From the NCBI GenBank assembly GCA_937868765.1, contig CALMNL010000008.1:111163-175162 (forward strand): 64,000 nt of DNA, read 5' to 3'. A program made the translations under genes and the position numbers. The notes under the pieces were generated by a model. It ran no database searches, was not told where the DNA came from, and was given only the letters and a program-made list of their open reading frames with translations. Shown in pieces: positions 8,716 through 17,397 of the stretch; the stretch's first letter is position 1, and each line of letters begins with the position of its first letter. The DNA comes from an uncultured Desulfatitalea sp. Its GTDB lineage: Bacteria; Desulfobacterota; Desulfobacteria; Desulfobacterales; Desulfosarcinaceae.

Positions 8716-10947
8716 ATGCACAAGCAGGAGCGGGCCGCAGCGGCCCTGTTGGCGGTTTTCCCGACCCCCGAGTGCTTCGACCGGTTTGCGGGCAACACCG
8801 AGAACCAGCAGGCCTTGCGGTCGTTGGTGGCCTTTGCCGCGCGCCATAAGGTCATCGCGGTACCGGACGGGGCGGTGCTCCGGGCCTACGTCGCGGCCCA
8901 CGCCCGGGAGGCCGAGGCGTGCCGGCCGACCGGCCACCTCGGGTTCGAAGAGTTCCTGGAACAAAAGGAGGTGCTCATCGAGCTGAACCTGTCGGCACGT
9001 GCCCTCACCGACCGCATCAACGCCTTGATCGCGGAGCACGGCATCGCCCTGCCCAAGGTGAGCAACTCCATGCTGACCCGTTTGAAAAAGGAGGCGGCCG
9101 ACACCGCCCACAAGCAGAATGTGCTGCGCTGCCTGGCTTTCTGGTTGGGGCACGACCGGGCTCACATGGGGCCGCATCTCAATTACGAGATGCTGGTGGG
9201 GCTGTGCCGGGGAGCCAAGCCCCAGGTCGAGCACAGGGAGGGGGTGCGCATCGGGTTCGCCCTTTACAGCCGGGGCGATGTGATCGATCACGAAATCGTG
9301 GGCTGGCTCAAAAAGGAATTGAAAAATTATATCGACGAGTCCATCGGTCGGTATGTCTACGGCCGCTGGGGAAAGGTGCGCGCCCACGATATCACCACGC
9401 TCTATGTGGATTTTCCCAAAGAGGAGCCGGTCAGCAACCCCGCCTTCTACCGCAAGTGTCTGATCGCCGCGGTGTCGCTGGCCCACCAGTTGTGCATCCG
9501 CTGGGCCTTGTGCAAATACTTCACCCCCAACCGTTTTCTTTCCATCGGCATCGCCGCCGGCGAATTCACCGTGCTGGACAATTACCTGCTGCCGGTGCTC
9601 AACGCCCGGCTGCCCGGAGACCCGGTGATCCGCCTCACCGATTATGCCCGTCAGTGCGTCCTCATCAACGACATCCGGGCCCTGCTGTGTCCCAAACCCG
9701 CCGAAATCACATTGTTCAACGGAGAGACGCTGCCCATCTGGTGGGTGGCGGGGCTGTGGAGCACGCTCTATTTCGACTTCGTGCCCGATCTGCTCACGGA
9801 CGAGAGCCTGCAGGGCGACGAGAATTCCATGGACGCCCTGGCCGGCATGCTCTGGTCATCGGAGGACGGCCATGCCGCCGCCGAGGCCGGCACCGCGGCC
9901 AATGCCGTCGCCACCTTCTTGCGCTATCCGCACAACTCGCTGCTGGGTCTGGAGATCGCCAAAACGCTGTACTACCGGCGACGCTTCTGGGAGGCGCTGG
10001 AGATTTTGCGCATCGTGCTGAGCCTCGACCCGACCCATTTGAACGCCCGGACGCTTCGCATGGTGCTTTTTCGCAACCTGGCCCTGGATGCCGTCACCTA
10101 TGGGGCGGCCGAGGGGCTGTTCCGGCAGGCCCACCTGGAAGCGCAGTTCATCCAGCATAACTGCGCGTTTCAATCCGAAGACTTTTATTGCGAGTTTGCG
10201 GTGCTCCACCTCGCCGAGGCCATGTTCACCTTGCGCCGGCTGCGCGGGGGACGGGGCGTGATCGAAGGGGCGGGGAATCTCCGGGCGCTGCGTCAGAAGG
10301 TCATGGCCGGGCTGGAACAGGCTGCCGCGCTTTTCGGCATGGGCATGATCGTATCGCCCACCGGCATCCGGGCCAACTATCTGCTCAACAGTGTCCAGGT
10401 GCTGTCGGCGGTGCTCAACGGCGATCCGCGCCTATTCAGCGACCCGGCATTGCCGCTGGATGCCCGGCCCGAGGCCATTCGCCGGCCGGTCAGCGACTAT
10501 CAATACCAGCTTGGCTATCTGCGCGAAGAACTCCCAAAGGAACGGCCGTATGATTTGATGGAGAAGATGTACAAGATCAGCACGGTCACCCATGACGACT
10601 CGATCACCTTGCAGGCCTACCGGCCCACCACCTACTTCTGCACGGCCGTGGCCTGGTGGGATTTTTTTCCGGTGCGCACGGTGGCGCTGGCCAAACGCGT
10701 GCTGCAGTTGCTGCGGGGTTCCGCCGATATCGCCCGGACCATGCTGGCCCGCAACATCTGCATCTATTCGTTCAGCCGGACCTATGGCGAGATGATGCCG
10801 GCCGCCAAGTTCATCACGCATATGGAACGCGGCATGGCCATGGTCGAAACCCAATGCGGCGGCGACCTGGCCGGAAGGGATGATCGTGAACCGATCAGGC
10901 CCCTCGACCCGGCGCGTTCGTCGCTGTTGATGACCCTCAATTTTTAA
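8716..10947 (+). CDS. large protein of unknown function with a TPR-like segment
   Basis: 743 residues; ATG with AAGGA seven bases upstream. No signal peptide and no convincing membrane span, so probably cytoplasmic. The first ~220 residues are helical and charged. Residues ~225-330 contain TLYVDFPKEEP and FLSIGIAAGEF, a faint resemblance to class III nucleotide cyclase strands that I cannot confirm. A tetratricopeptide-like helix pair follows at ~400-450 (AKTLYYRRRFWEALEILRIV, then LSLDPTHLNAR). The C-terminal third is rich in Arg, Trp and Tyr (TYFCTAVAWWDFFPVRT). It heads a likely operon: its stop codon lies inside the ribosome binding site of the copper ATPase gene. I do not recognise the family. 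Confidence 0.8.
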   Translation: MHKQERAAAALLAVFPTPECFDRFAGNTENQQALRSLVAFAARHKVIAVPDGAVLRAYVAAHAREAEACRPTGHLGFEEFLEQKEVLIELNLSARALTDRINALIAEHGIALPKVSNSMLTRLKKEAADTAHKQNVLRCLAFWLGHDRAHMGPHLNYEMLVGLCRGAKPQVEHREGVRIGFALYSRGDVIDHEIVGWLKKELKNYIDESIGRYVYGRWGKVRAHDITTLYVDFPKEEPVSNPAFYRKCLIAAVSLAHQLCIRWALCKYFTPNRFLSIGIAAGEFTVLDNYLLPVLNARLPGDPVIRLTDYARQCVLINDIRALLCPKPAEITLFNGETLPIWWVAGLWSTLYFDFVPDLLTDESLQGDENSMDALAGMLWSSEDGHAAAEAGTAANAVATFLRYPHNSLLGLEIAKTLYYRRRFWEALEILRIVLSLDPTHLNARTLRMVLFRNLALDAVTYGAAEGLFRQAHLEAQFIQHNCAFQSEDFYCEFAVLHLAEAMFTLRRLRGGRGVIEGAGNLRALRQKVMAGLEQAAALFGMGMIVSPTGIRANYLLNSVQVLSAVLNGDPRLFSDPALPLDARPEAIRRPVSDYQYQLGYLREELPKERPYDLMEKMYKISTVTHDDSITLQAYRPTTYFCTAVAWWDFFPVRTVALAKRVLQLLRGSADIARTMLARNICIYSFSRTYGEMMPAAKFITHMERGMAMVETQCGGDLAGRDDREPIRPLDPARSSLLMTLNF

Positions 10948-10962
10948 GGAGTCCGCGCGATC
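10946..10962 (+). promoter_or_regulatory. ribosome binding site and inferred AUC start of the copper ATPase
   Basis: AAGGAG at 10946-10951 overlaps the stop codon of the preceding gene. Eight bases later is ATC at 10960, in frame with the ATPase. No ATG, GTG or TTG occurs in that frame between the upstream stop (10945) and the conserved CDLCGLP motif, so ATC is the best-placed initiator. Confidence 0.55.
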
Positions 10963-13389
10963 GAACCCCATGCCGCCATTGCCTGCGACCTGTGCGGATT
11001 GCCTGCGCGCAACCCGGGTCTGACCGCTGTGTACGGCGACCGAACCTATTATTACTGTTGCGCCGGTTGCCGCATGGTTTTTGCCATGCTTATGGAGGCC
11101 TCCGGCGCTCCCGATCCGGCCCGTTTCAAAGAGACCGATCTCTACCGCCGCTGCGTGGCCGCTGGTGTGGTGCCTGCCCTGGAGGGGGAGCCGGCTCGCC
11201 AGGCGCCGGACCGTGCGGCCGAGACCCGTCAACCGTCGCGGGTGGGTGCCGATGACCTGCTACCCTTCGAGGAGAAGATTTCGGGCATGTGGTGCCCGGC
11301 CTGCGCCTGGGTGATCGGCGCCGCCGTGGCGCGCCTGCCGGGGGTTTCGGTGGCCGGCTGCGATTTTTCTACCGACCGCCTGCGGGGGCGCTACGACCCG
11401 GTTCTGGCCACCCCTGAAGAGATACGCCGGGCCGTGATGCGGCTGGGATATGGTGTTGTGACCGAAACCGATGGCGCCTTGCGCGGATCGCAGCGCCGCG
11501 AGTTCCTGCGTCTGGCGGTGTCGGCCCTGTTGTCGGCCAATGTGATGATGCTCTCTTGGGCGCTTTACTCCGGCTTTTTTACTTTCATCGACGCCGCCGG
11601 GATCGGCTACATCTCCTGGCCCATGCTGGTCATGGCCACCGTGGTGATGGTATATGGCGGCGGCCCCCTGCTGCGCAAGGCCTGGTCCGGCCTGCGCCAT
11701 GGCGCGCCAGGCATGGAGGCGCTCATCACCCTGGGCGCCGGCAGCGCCTATCTCTACAGTCTTTTCAATTGGTGGCGGGGCAGCATTTACCTTTACCTGG
11801 ACACGGCCAGCATGCTGGTCAGTCTGGTACTGTTGGGCAAGTGGCTGGAAGCCCGGGCTAAAGACCGGGTACGCCGCGACCTGGAAGGGTTTCTGGCCCT
11901 GCGGCCCGCCAAGGTGTGCATCTGGAACGAGTCGACCCGTCAGGGACGCTATGTGGCTGCGGAACAACTGCAAGCCGGCGACTTATTCCTAGTGACCCCG
12001 GATGAAGGGGTGCCCGCCGACGGGCGGGTGGTGCAGGGCAGCGGCCGCCTGGACGTATCGGCCATCACCGGCGAACCACGGCCGGTGGCCGTGCGGACCG
12101 GCGAGACGGTGGTCAGCGGCAGCCGCCTGATGGACGGCCGCATCGTGGTGCGGGGCGAGCGGGTGGGTGCCGAGGCGCTCCTGGGTCAGATGATTTCGGT
12201 GGTGACCGATTGCCTCTCCCGCAAAGGCCGATGGGAGGATCGCAGCGACCGGATCTTGCGCTGGTTCGTACCCTTTATCGCCCTGCTGGCTCTGGGAACC
12301 GGGCTGCTGGGAATGGCCTTCGGACTTTCGGCGGACCAGGCCGTGGTCAGGGCCGTCACCGTGCTGGTGATCGCCTGTCCCTGCGCCCTGGGCATCACCA
12401 TCCCCCTGGCCCGGATCGCCGGCATTGCCGGTGCCGGCCGGCAGGGCCTGCTGGTTCGTGATTTCCAGGCCTTCGAACAGGCCGGGCGCATCGATACGGT
12501 GTTGATGGACAAGACTGGCACCGTGACCCACGGCCGCTGGCATCTGGTGCGCGCGGTGCCGGCATCGGGGTATTCGGAAAAAGAGGTTCTGGCGCTGGCC
12601 ATGGGGCTGGAGGCGGGCATCGACCACACCGTCGCCCGGGCCATTGAAGACTATGGCCGTTCGCTGGGCGTCACGCCCGCAGTCGTCGATGAGCGGCAAA
12701 CGTTGCCGGAAGGCCTCGCCGGGCTGTATGAGGGCCGGCAGGTGCGCATCGGGAGCCGGCACTTTGCGGTGGAAGGGGCAGCCGGAAGCGATGACGACAG
12801 TCTGTCCGAAGTCGTGCTGGGGGTGGATGGCGAGCACCGCGCCAGTTTTTACTTCGGCGACGGTCTGCGTGTCGGTATGAGGAGCCTGGTGACGGATCTG
12901 GAATCTGCGGGGCGTTCGGTCCAACTGATCTCCGGAGACACGGAGGTCGCCACCCGGCGTGTGGCGGCGGCCCTGGGTATCCGTGAGGCCAGGGGAGGGT
13001 TGTTGTCTCGGGATAAGGCCGAACTGGTGCGGCAGCTCCAATCCCGGGGGCATCGGGTAGCCGTGGTAGGGGACGGCATCAATGACGCACCGGCCCTGGC
13101 CCAGGCCGACCTGGGGGTGGCGGTCTACAGCGGGACGGCCCTGGCGCAGCATGCCGCGGCCCTGACCCTCATGGCCGGCGATCCGGCCCAGCTGCAGGCG
13201 TTTTTCCCCTGTGCCGCCCGGGTGGAGGCTATGGTGCGTCAGAATCTTTGGTGCGCCCTGGCCTACAACGTGATAAGTATCCCCATTGCCATGGCCGGTC
13301 TGCTCACACCCCTGGTGGCGGCGGCCGCCATGCTGCTCAGCAGTCTGACGGTGATCGGCAATACCCTGAGGCTGGTGCGAAGACAATAA
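10960..13389 (+). CDS. copper-transporting P1B-type ATPase, CcoI/FixI-like
   Basis: 809 residues if translation starts at the ATC at 10960; the first standard start is TTG at 10999, which would cut off half of a conserved N-terminal cysteine motif. Domains in order: a CDLCGLP (residues 9-15) plus YYCCAGC metal-binding region typical of CcoI/FixI-type ATPases, a heavy-metal domain with MWCPACAW (Cys112, Cys115), membrane helices, the CPC ion-translocation motif (473-475), the phosphorylation Asp517 (DKTGT) and GDGINDAP (~704). The CcoI branch exports Cu(I) for oxidase assembly or copper balance. No cco/fix oxidase genes are nearby, so the role here is open. Likely translated in coupling with the gene upstream. 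Confidence 0.88.
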   Translation: MEPHAAIACDLCGLPARNPGLTAVYGDRTYYYCCAGCRMVFAMLMEASGAPDPARFKETDLYRRCVAAGVVPALEGEPARQAPDRAAETRQPSRVGADDLLPFEEKISGMWCPACAWVIGAAVARLPGVSVAGCDFSTDRLRGRYDPVLATPEEIRRAVMRLGYGVVTETDGALRGSQRREFLRLAVSALLSANVMMLSWALYSGFFTFIDAAGIGYISWPMLVMATVVMVYGGGPLLRKAWSGLRHGAPGMEALITLGAGSAYLYSLFNWWRGSIYLYLDTASMLVSLVLLGKWLEARAKDRVRRDLEGFLALRPAKVCIWNESTRQGRYVAAEQLQAGDLFLVTPDEGVPADGRVVQGSGRLDVSAITGEPRPVAVRTGETVVSGSRLMDGRIVVRGERVGAEALLGQMISVVTDCLSRKGRWEDRSDRILRWFVPFIALLALGTGLLGMAFGLSADQAVVRAVTVLVIACPCALGITIPLARIAGIAGAGRQGLLVRDFQAFEQAGRIDTVLMDKTGTVTHGRWHLVRAVPASGYSEKEVLALAMGLEAGIDHTVARAIEDYGRSLGVTPAVVDERQTLPEGLAGLYEGRQVRIGSRHFAVEGAAGSDDDSLSEVVLGVDGEHRASFYFGDGLRVGMRSLVTDLESAGRSVQLISGDTEVATRRVAAALGIREARGGLLSRDKAELVRQLQSRGHRVAVVGDGINDAPALAQADLGVAVYSGTALAQHAAALTLMAGDPAQLQAFFPCAARVEAMVRQNLWCALAYNVISIPIAMAGLLTPLVAAAAMLLSSLTVIGNTLRLVRRQ

Positions 13390-13407
13390 GAAGAGCATTC
13401 GGGTCCC

Positions 13408-16257
13408 ATGAAGCATAAGCCATCCATCGCCCCCCCCTTCACGGAACTGGCCGCCACGATCCAGGGCGAAGTCCGGACCGATGTGCTGCGGCGCTATCAG
13501 CTCTCCACCGATGCCAGTATATTTCGCAAAATGCCGGCGGCCGTGGTCTATCCCCGCTGCAGCGCAGATGTCCAGGAGGCGGTGCGCTTTGCCGTGCGCC
13601 AGGGATTGAGCGTGCATCCCCGCGGTGCGGGCAGCGGCTTGTGCGGTTCGGCCGTGGGCGACGGGGTGGTGGTCGATTTCTCCAAGTACATGAACCGGTT
13701 GCTGCGCCTGGAACCGGCCCTGGGCTGGTTCGAGTGCGAACCGGGGTACCGTTTGGGCGAATTGGAGGTGGCCCTCAAGGGCAGTGGCTACTGGTTTCCG
13801 CCCGATCCTTCCAGCGGCGAGTACGCCACCTTCGGCGGCATGTGCGCCACCAACGCCAGCGGCGCCCATTCGGTGAAGTACGGCAATGTGGCCGATTACC
13901 TGCTGGACGCCCAGGTGGTCTTTGCGGACGGCACCACGGAAAGCCTGTCGACCCTGCAGGCGGCCGCCCCCGATGCCCTGACGCGGCCCTTTGCCCAGCT
14001 GGCACGGCTTTACCGGCAACATGCCGCGGCCATCGAAGCGGCCTATCCGCCCATCGCATGCAACGTGGCCGGCTATAATCTGCGGGGGTTGCTGGCCGCA
14101 GACGGCCTGCGGCTGCACCGTCTGCTGTGCGGCGCCGAAGGCACTCTGGGGATCACCACCCGGCTGCGGTTGCGCCTGATTCCCAGGCCGGCGGCCGACA
14201 CCCTGGTGGTGGCCTACTGTGACGATATCGTTCAGGCCGCCCGGGCCGTGCAGCGGGCCATGCCGTTGGATCCGGCAGGTATCGAGGTGATGGACAAGTC
14301 GCTGCTGCGGCTGGCCTGCGAAACGGACGCCGCCCTGCGCCGGGCCATTCCCGCAGGCATCGACAACGTGCTGCTCATCGAGTTCGACGGCCCGTCGGCC
14401 GAAGCCTGCGCCCGGCCGGCCGAAGATCTGCGCCGTCAGTTGGCCGAGGAGAAGTTGTGCCGCGAAGCCCATGTGGCGGTATCTGCCGACGAGAAGGAGC
14501 GCTTCTGGGCCGTGCGCAAGGCAGCGGTGCCCACCTTGTACCGGCTCAAAGGAGAGCGCAAGATTTTGGCCCTGGTGGAAGATGCGGCGGTGCCGGTGGC
14601 CAGTCTGGTGCCGTATTTCGAGGGGATCTACGCGCTCTTCGAGCGCCTGGCGGTCCCTTTCGTGATTTACGGCCACATTGCCAAGGGGCTGATGCACACC
14701 CGGCCGCTGCTGGACCTGAAGGACCCGCGTGACCTGGACCTGCTCAAGCCCATCGCCGACGGGGTCTACGATCTGGTGGACTCTCTGGGTGGCACGGTGT
14801 CCGGCGAACATGGCGACGGCCGGCTGCGCAGCGCCTACGTGAAGCGCAAATATCCCGCGATCTACGATCTCTTCGTGCGCACCAAGCAATTGCTGGACCC
14901 CCAGGGGGTGTTCAACCCCGAGATTAAGCTGCGGGACGACCCGGCGCAGATGACCCGGCACTTGCGTTATGGTAGAGAATACCGCAGCCGGGCCGCCGGA
15001 CCGCTGCGGCTGAACTGGTCGGGCGCCTTCATCGAAGAGGTGGAGCGCTGCCACGGCTGTTCCAAGTGCACCACCATCACCACGGCCACGCGCATGTGCC
15101 CGGTCTACAAGTTCACCCGGGACGAGGATGCCGCCCCGAAAGCCAAGGCCAACGTGCTGCGCGCTTTGATCAGCGGCGCGGTGGCACCCAAAGGCCTTTA
15201 CCGGAAATCATTGCGCCGGGTGATGGCCCAGTGCATCAACTGCGGCAGTTGCCACCTGGAGTGCCCCTCCAACGTGAACATCCCCAAGCTGGCCATGGAA
15301 GCCAAGGCCCAGTACGTGCGCCTGTATGGTCCTGCCTGGTCCGAGTGGCTCACGGCTCAGGTGGAGCCGGCGGCCCGGCTGAGTCGGGCGTTGGACCCGC
15401 TGGCATCCGTCGTTGCGACGCATCCGCCGGCGGCCGGCCTGGCGGCGCGCTGCATGGGGCTGGCCCCCCAACGGGGGATAACCCGCTTCGACCGCCGTCC
15501 CCTGGCGTCGCGCGTACCCCGCAAGATCACGGGCAACGGTCTCCGGGTGATTTATTATGCGGGTTGCTATGCAGCCTATATCCGGCCGGCCCTGGGCGAG
15601 GCCGCGGTCTCCGTCCTCGGCCGGATGGGGTGCGAAGTCCATGTGCCGCGGCAGTTCTGCTGCGGACTGCCCCAACTCTCCAAGGGCATGACCGCCGCGG
15701 CCCGCCGGGCTGTGCGCCGCAACCTGGACAGCTGGGGTGGCCTAATCGCCGAGGCGGACTTTGTCGCCGTGACCTGCTCCTCCTGCGGCTATGCCTTGAT
15801 GCGGGACTGGTCCTACCTGCTGGAGGCGCGTCCGGCCGCGCTGGTGGCCGAAAAGACCATCCACATCTCCCACCTGATTCAGACCCATGGCCAGGACTTG
15901 GCCCTGGGGACCGTGCCGCAGACCATGGCCTATCACCAGCCCTGCCATCTGCGCCTGCAAGCCCAGGCAGCCAGCTCCCTGCGCCTGCTGGAGACGATCC
16001 CCGGCACCCGGTTGATCGACCTGCAAAGCCATTGCTGCGGCATGGCCGGCAGCTGGGGCATGCTCGCCGGCAATTATCCCCTGAGCACCACCATCGGTGC
16101 CGACATGACCCGCAAACTGGATGCCTCGGGCGCCGACCTGGGGGTCACCGACTGTCCCACCTGCCAGATGCAGATGGAGCATCTGTCCCGACGGCCCATC
16201 CGCCATCCTGTGGAGATCGTCCGGGACAGTCTGCGGGCAGCGGAAAAAGCGCACTGA
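13408..16257 (+). CDS. FAD-linked dehydrogenase fused to Fe-S/CCG electron-transfer half (GlcD/GlcF-like)
   Basis: 949 residues. Residues ~45-185 are a PCMH-type FAD-binding domain (HPRGAGSGLCGSAVGDGVVV), ~225-510 the FAD-oxidase C-terminal domain (SGEHGDG). Two 4Fe-4S motifs follow (Cys548/551/554/565 and Cys609/612/615/619). Two CCG domains (~713-800 and ~850-930; RQFCCGLPQ, SHCCGMAGSWG) end the protein. This is the architecture of large D-lactate/2-hydroxyacid dehydrogenases in which GlcD-like and GlcF-like halves are fused; it should oxidise a 2-hydroxyacid and pass electrons to quinone or a membrane carrier. The substrate cannot be read from sequence. It begins 18 bases after the copper ATPase stop, so it probably shares the transcript. 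Confidence 0.9.
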   Translation: MKHKPSIAPPFTELAATIQGEVRTDVLRRYQLSTDASIFRKMPAAVVYPRCSADVQEAVRFAVRQGLSVHPRGAGSGLCGSAVGDGVVVDFSKYMNRLLRLEPALGWFECEPGYRLGELEVALKGSGYWFPPDPSSGEYATFGGMCATNASGAHSVKYGNVADYLLDAQVVFADGTTESLSTLQAAAPDALTRPFAQLARLYRQHAAAIEAAYPPIACNVAGYNLRGLLAADGLRLHRLLCGAEGTLGITTRLRLRLIPRPAADTLVVAYCDDIVQAARAVQRAMPLDPAGIEVMDKSLLRLACETDAALRRAIPAGIDNVLLIEFDGPSAEACARPAEDLRRQLAEEKLCREAHVAVSADEKERFWAVRKAAVPTLYRLKGERKILALVEDAAVPVASLVPYFEGIYALFERLAVPFVIYGHIAKGLMHTRPLLDLKDPRDLDLLKPIADGVYDLVDSLGGTVSGEHGDGRLRSAYVKRKYPAIYDLFVRTKQLLDPQGVFNPEIKLRDDPAQMTRHLRYGREYRSRAAGPLRLNWSGAFIEEVERCHGCSKCTTITTATRMCPVYKFTRDEDAAPKAKANVLRALISGAVAPKGLYRKSLRRVMAQCINCGSCHLECPSNVNIPKLAMEAKAQYVRLYGPAWSEWLTAQVEPAARLSRALDPLASVVATHPPAAGLAARCMGLAPQRGITRFDRRPLASRVPRKITGNGLRVIYYAGCYAAYIRPALGEAAVSVLGRMGCEVHVPRQFCCGLPQLSKGMTAAARRAVRRNLDSWGGLIAEADFVAVTCSSCGYALMRDWSYLLEARPAALVAEKTIHISHLIQTHGQDLALGTVPQTMAYHQPCHLRLQAQAASSLRLLETIPGTRLIDLQSHCCGMAGSWGMLAGNYPLSTTIGADMTRKLDASGADLGVTDCPTCQMQMEHLSRRPIRHPVEIVRDSLRAAEKAH

Positions 16258-16296
16258 AATTGAGCCCATCCCCTTTCAATTGCCATTAAATTTGTG

Positions 16297-16325
16297 TTGT
16301 TTCGGCCGCTTCGTTTTGCTATGAA
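16297..16325 (+). promoter_or_regulatory. candidate sigma-70 promoter for tRNA-Ala
   Basis: TTGTTT (16297) and TATGAA (16320) are separated by 17 bases, placing a start site about 7 bases before the tRNA. Confidence 0.4.
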
Positions 16326-16339
16326 GGGCGCCACATCAC

Positions 16340-16415
16340 GGGGATGTAGCTCAGTTGGGAGAGCGCGGCGTTCGCAACGCCGAGGTCAGGGGTTCGATCC
16401 CCCTCATCTCCACCA
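16340..16415 (+). tRNA. tRNA-Ala (anticodon CGC)
   Basis: 76 nt with all four arms. The 7-bp acceptor stem GGGGATG/CATCTCC has one G-U pair, the D arm is GCTC/GAGC, and the anticodon stem CGGCG/CGCCG encloses the loop TTCGCAA with anticodon CGC (codon GCG). The T arm is AGGGG/CCCCT with loop TTCGATC. The CCA end is encoded. Confidence 0.97.
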
Positions 16416-16446
16416 AACAACAATCCAGCACAATCCAATATAGTAA

Positions 16447-16475
16447 AAAGGGCCTGAGAAATCGGGCCTTTTTTA
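16447..16475 (+). terminator. intrinsic terminator after tRNA-Ala
   Basis: An 11-bp stem (AAAGGGCCTGA with TCGGGCCTTTT, including G-U pairs) closes on a GAAA tetraloop and runs into six T. It lies 32 bases past the tRNA. Confidence 0.85.
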
Positions 16476-16962
16476 TTTCTGTTCGTCCAACAGGGGCCAT
16501 CCGAATCGCTGATAAAAAGCCTTGCCCCACCGCATGTTTTTAGCTATCGTAAAAATATCCCCCGGCGAATTAGATCAGAGTCTCAAATAGAGTAGGGCAG
16601 TCCCGCTTTTGCCCAATTCCGATGGTGGTGAGTTGCACTTAGACTACTGCACTGGGTTCGACGGGAAAGACTTGCTGAACGTAACCGAAAAAAGAGGAGC
16701 AGTGACCTCGTCAAAGATCACACGTAAAGATCCTTTTCGATATGAACCCGATCTTTGAATTTGGCGCAACTTTGAGCTTTGCAGAGAACCGGTATGATCT
16801 ATTTATGGTGACTTTTGCCGAATTGTCTTTTAATCTCCACAATCTGTTTTACCAACAGGTCTTGCGCGTACACGCTCCAGTTCATAATGAACCCAATTGA
16901 CATGGATTTCTGACAGTTACAATCACATCCACATCTAACAGGGCGAGTTTGGGAGAATCAAA
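16476..16962. other. lower-GC non-coding stretch downstream of tRNA-Ala
   Basis: About 490 bases, visibly more AT-rich than the flanks. There is a loose inverted repeat (AAAGATC ... GATCTTT near 16725-16758) and no reading frame with a ribosome binding site. No integrase gene and no convincing copy of the tRNA 3' end was found. Confidence 0.4.
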
Positions 16963-17397
16963 ATGGCAAGGTTTAGGGCTCAGACGTTGAGTTGGAAAGC
17001 GGTCGAATCCGATAATGTGGTCGGATACAAGATATATTATGCCAAAGGCAATAAGGTCGACTATAATTCAGAATCGGTTTACATTCAGAATGTAACGGAG
17101 TTGGTGATTCCGAATGCCTTGGAAGGTTTCATCCCCCAACGTGGGCTTTACATGTTCGGGATTACATCTGTTGATCGATTTGGAAACGAATCTGATATAG
17201 AAATATTGAAAGAGCCCGCTCACTTTATAGCGCCTCCTGCGCCGGAGTCATTCCGAATAGTGGATGAGTTGCCTCCCAAGCCGGAATCAATTTGGGTTGT
17301 GGTTGGCAAGACAATCAATGAAATATCGAAAGAGGATAACAAATCACCCGGTAGCAATGCTGTATTATTAGAGAAATTTCCAGGTCGCCGCCCCTAG
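16963..17397 (+). CDS. small fibronectin type III-like protein
   Basis: 144 residues; GGGAG lies seven bases before the ATG. Residues ~8-85 look like a single fibronectin III fold: LSWKAVESDNVVGYKIYYAKG, then YMFGITSVDRFGNESD. A Pro-rich stretch (PPAPESF, PPKPESIW) and a basic tail follow. There is no signal peptide, unusual for a domain more often found in exported proteins, so it may be a fragment of a larger surface protein or wholly cytoplasmic. Base composition is clearly lower in GC than the neighbours, which suggests acquired DNA next to the tRNA gene. No partner gene is adjacent. Confidence 0.6.
   Translation: MARFRAQTLSWKAVESDNVVGYKIYYAKGNKVDYNSESVYIQNVTELVIPNALEGFIPQRGLYMFGITSVDRFGNESDIEILKEPAHFIAPPAPESFRIVDELPPKPESIWVVVGKTINEISKEDNKSPGSNAVLLEKFPGRRP

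Noticed and set aside
8940..9800. Class III nucleotide cyclase domain in the 743-aa protein
   Set aside because: Only short strands resemble the family and the metal-binding Asp pair and the transition-state residues are not placed, so no domain was called.
11989..15054. A very long open frame (over 1000 codons) on the minus strand opposite the copper ATPase and dehydrogenase genes
   Set aside because: It spans two well-supported genes in antisense, its translation is His/Gly/Gln-rich without motifs, and GC-rich codon bias produces such frames.
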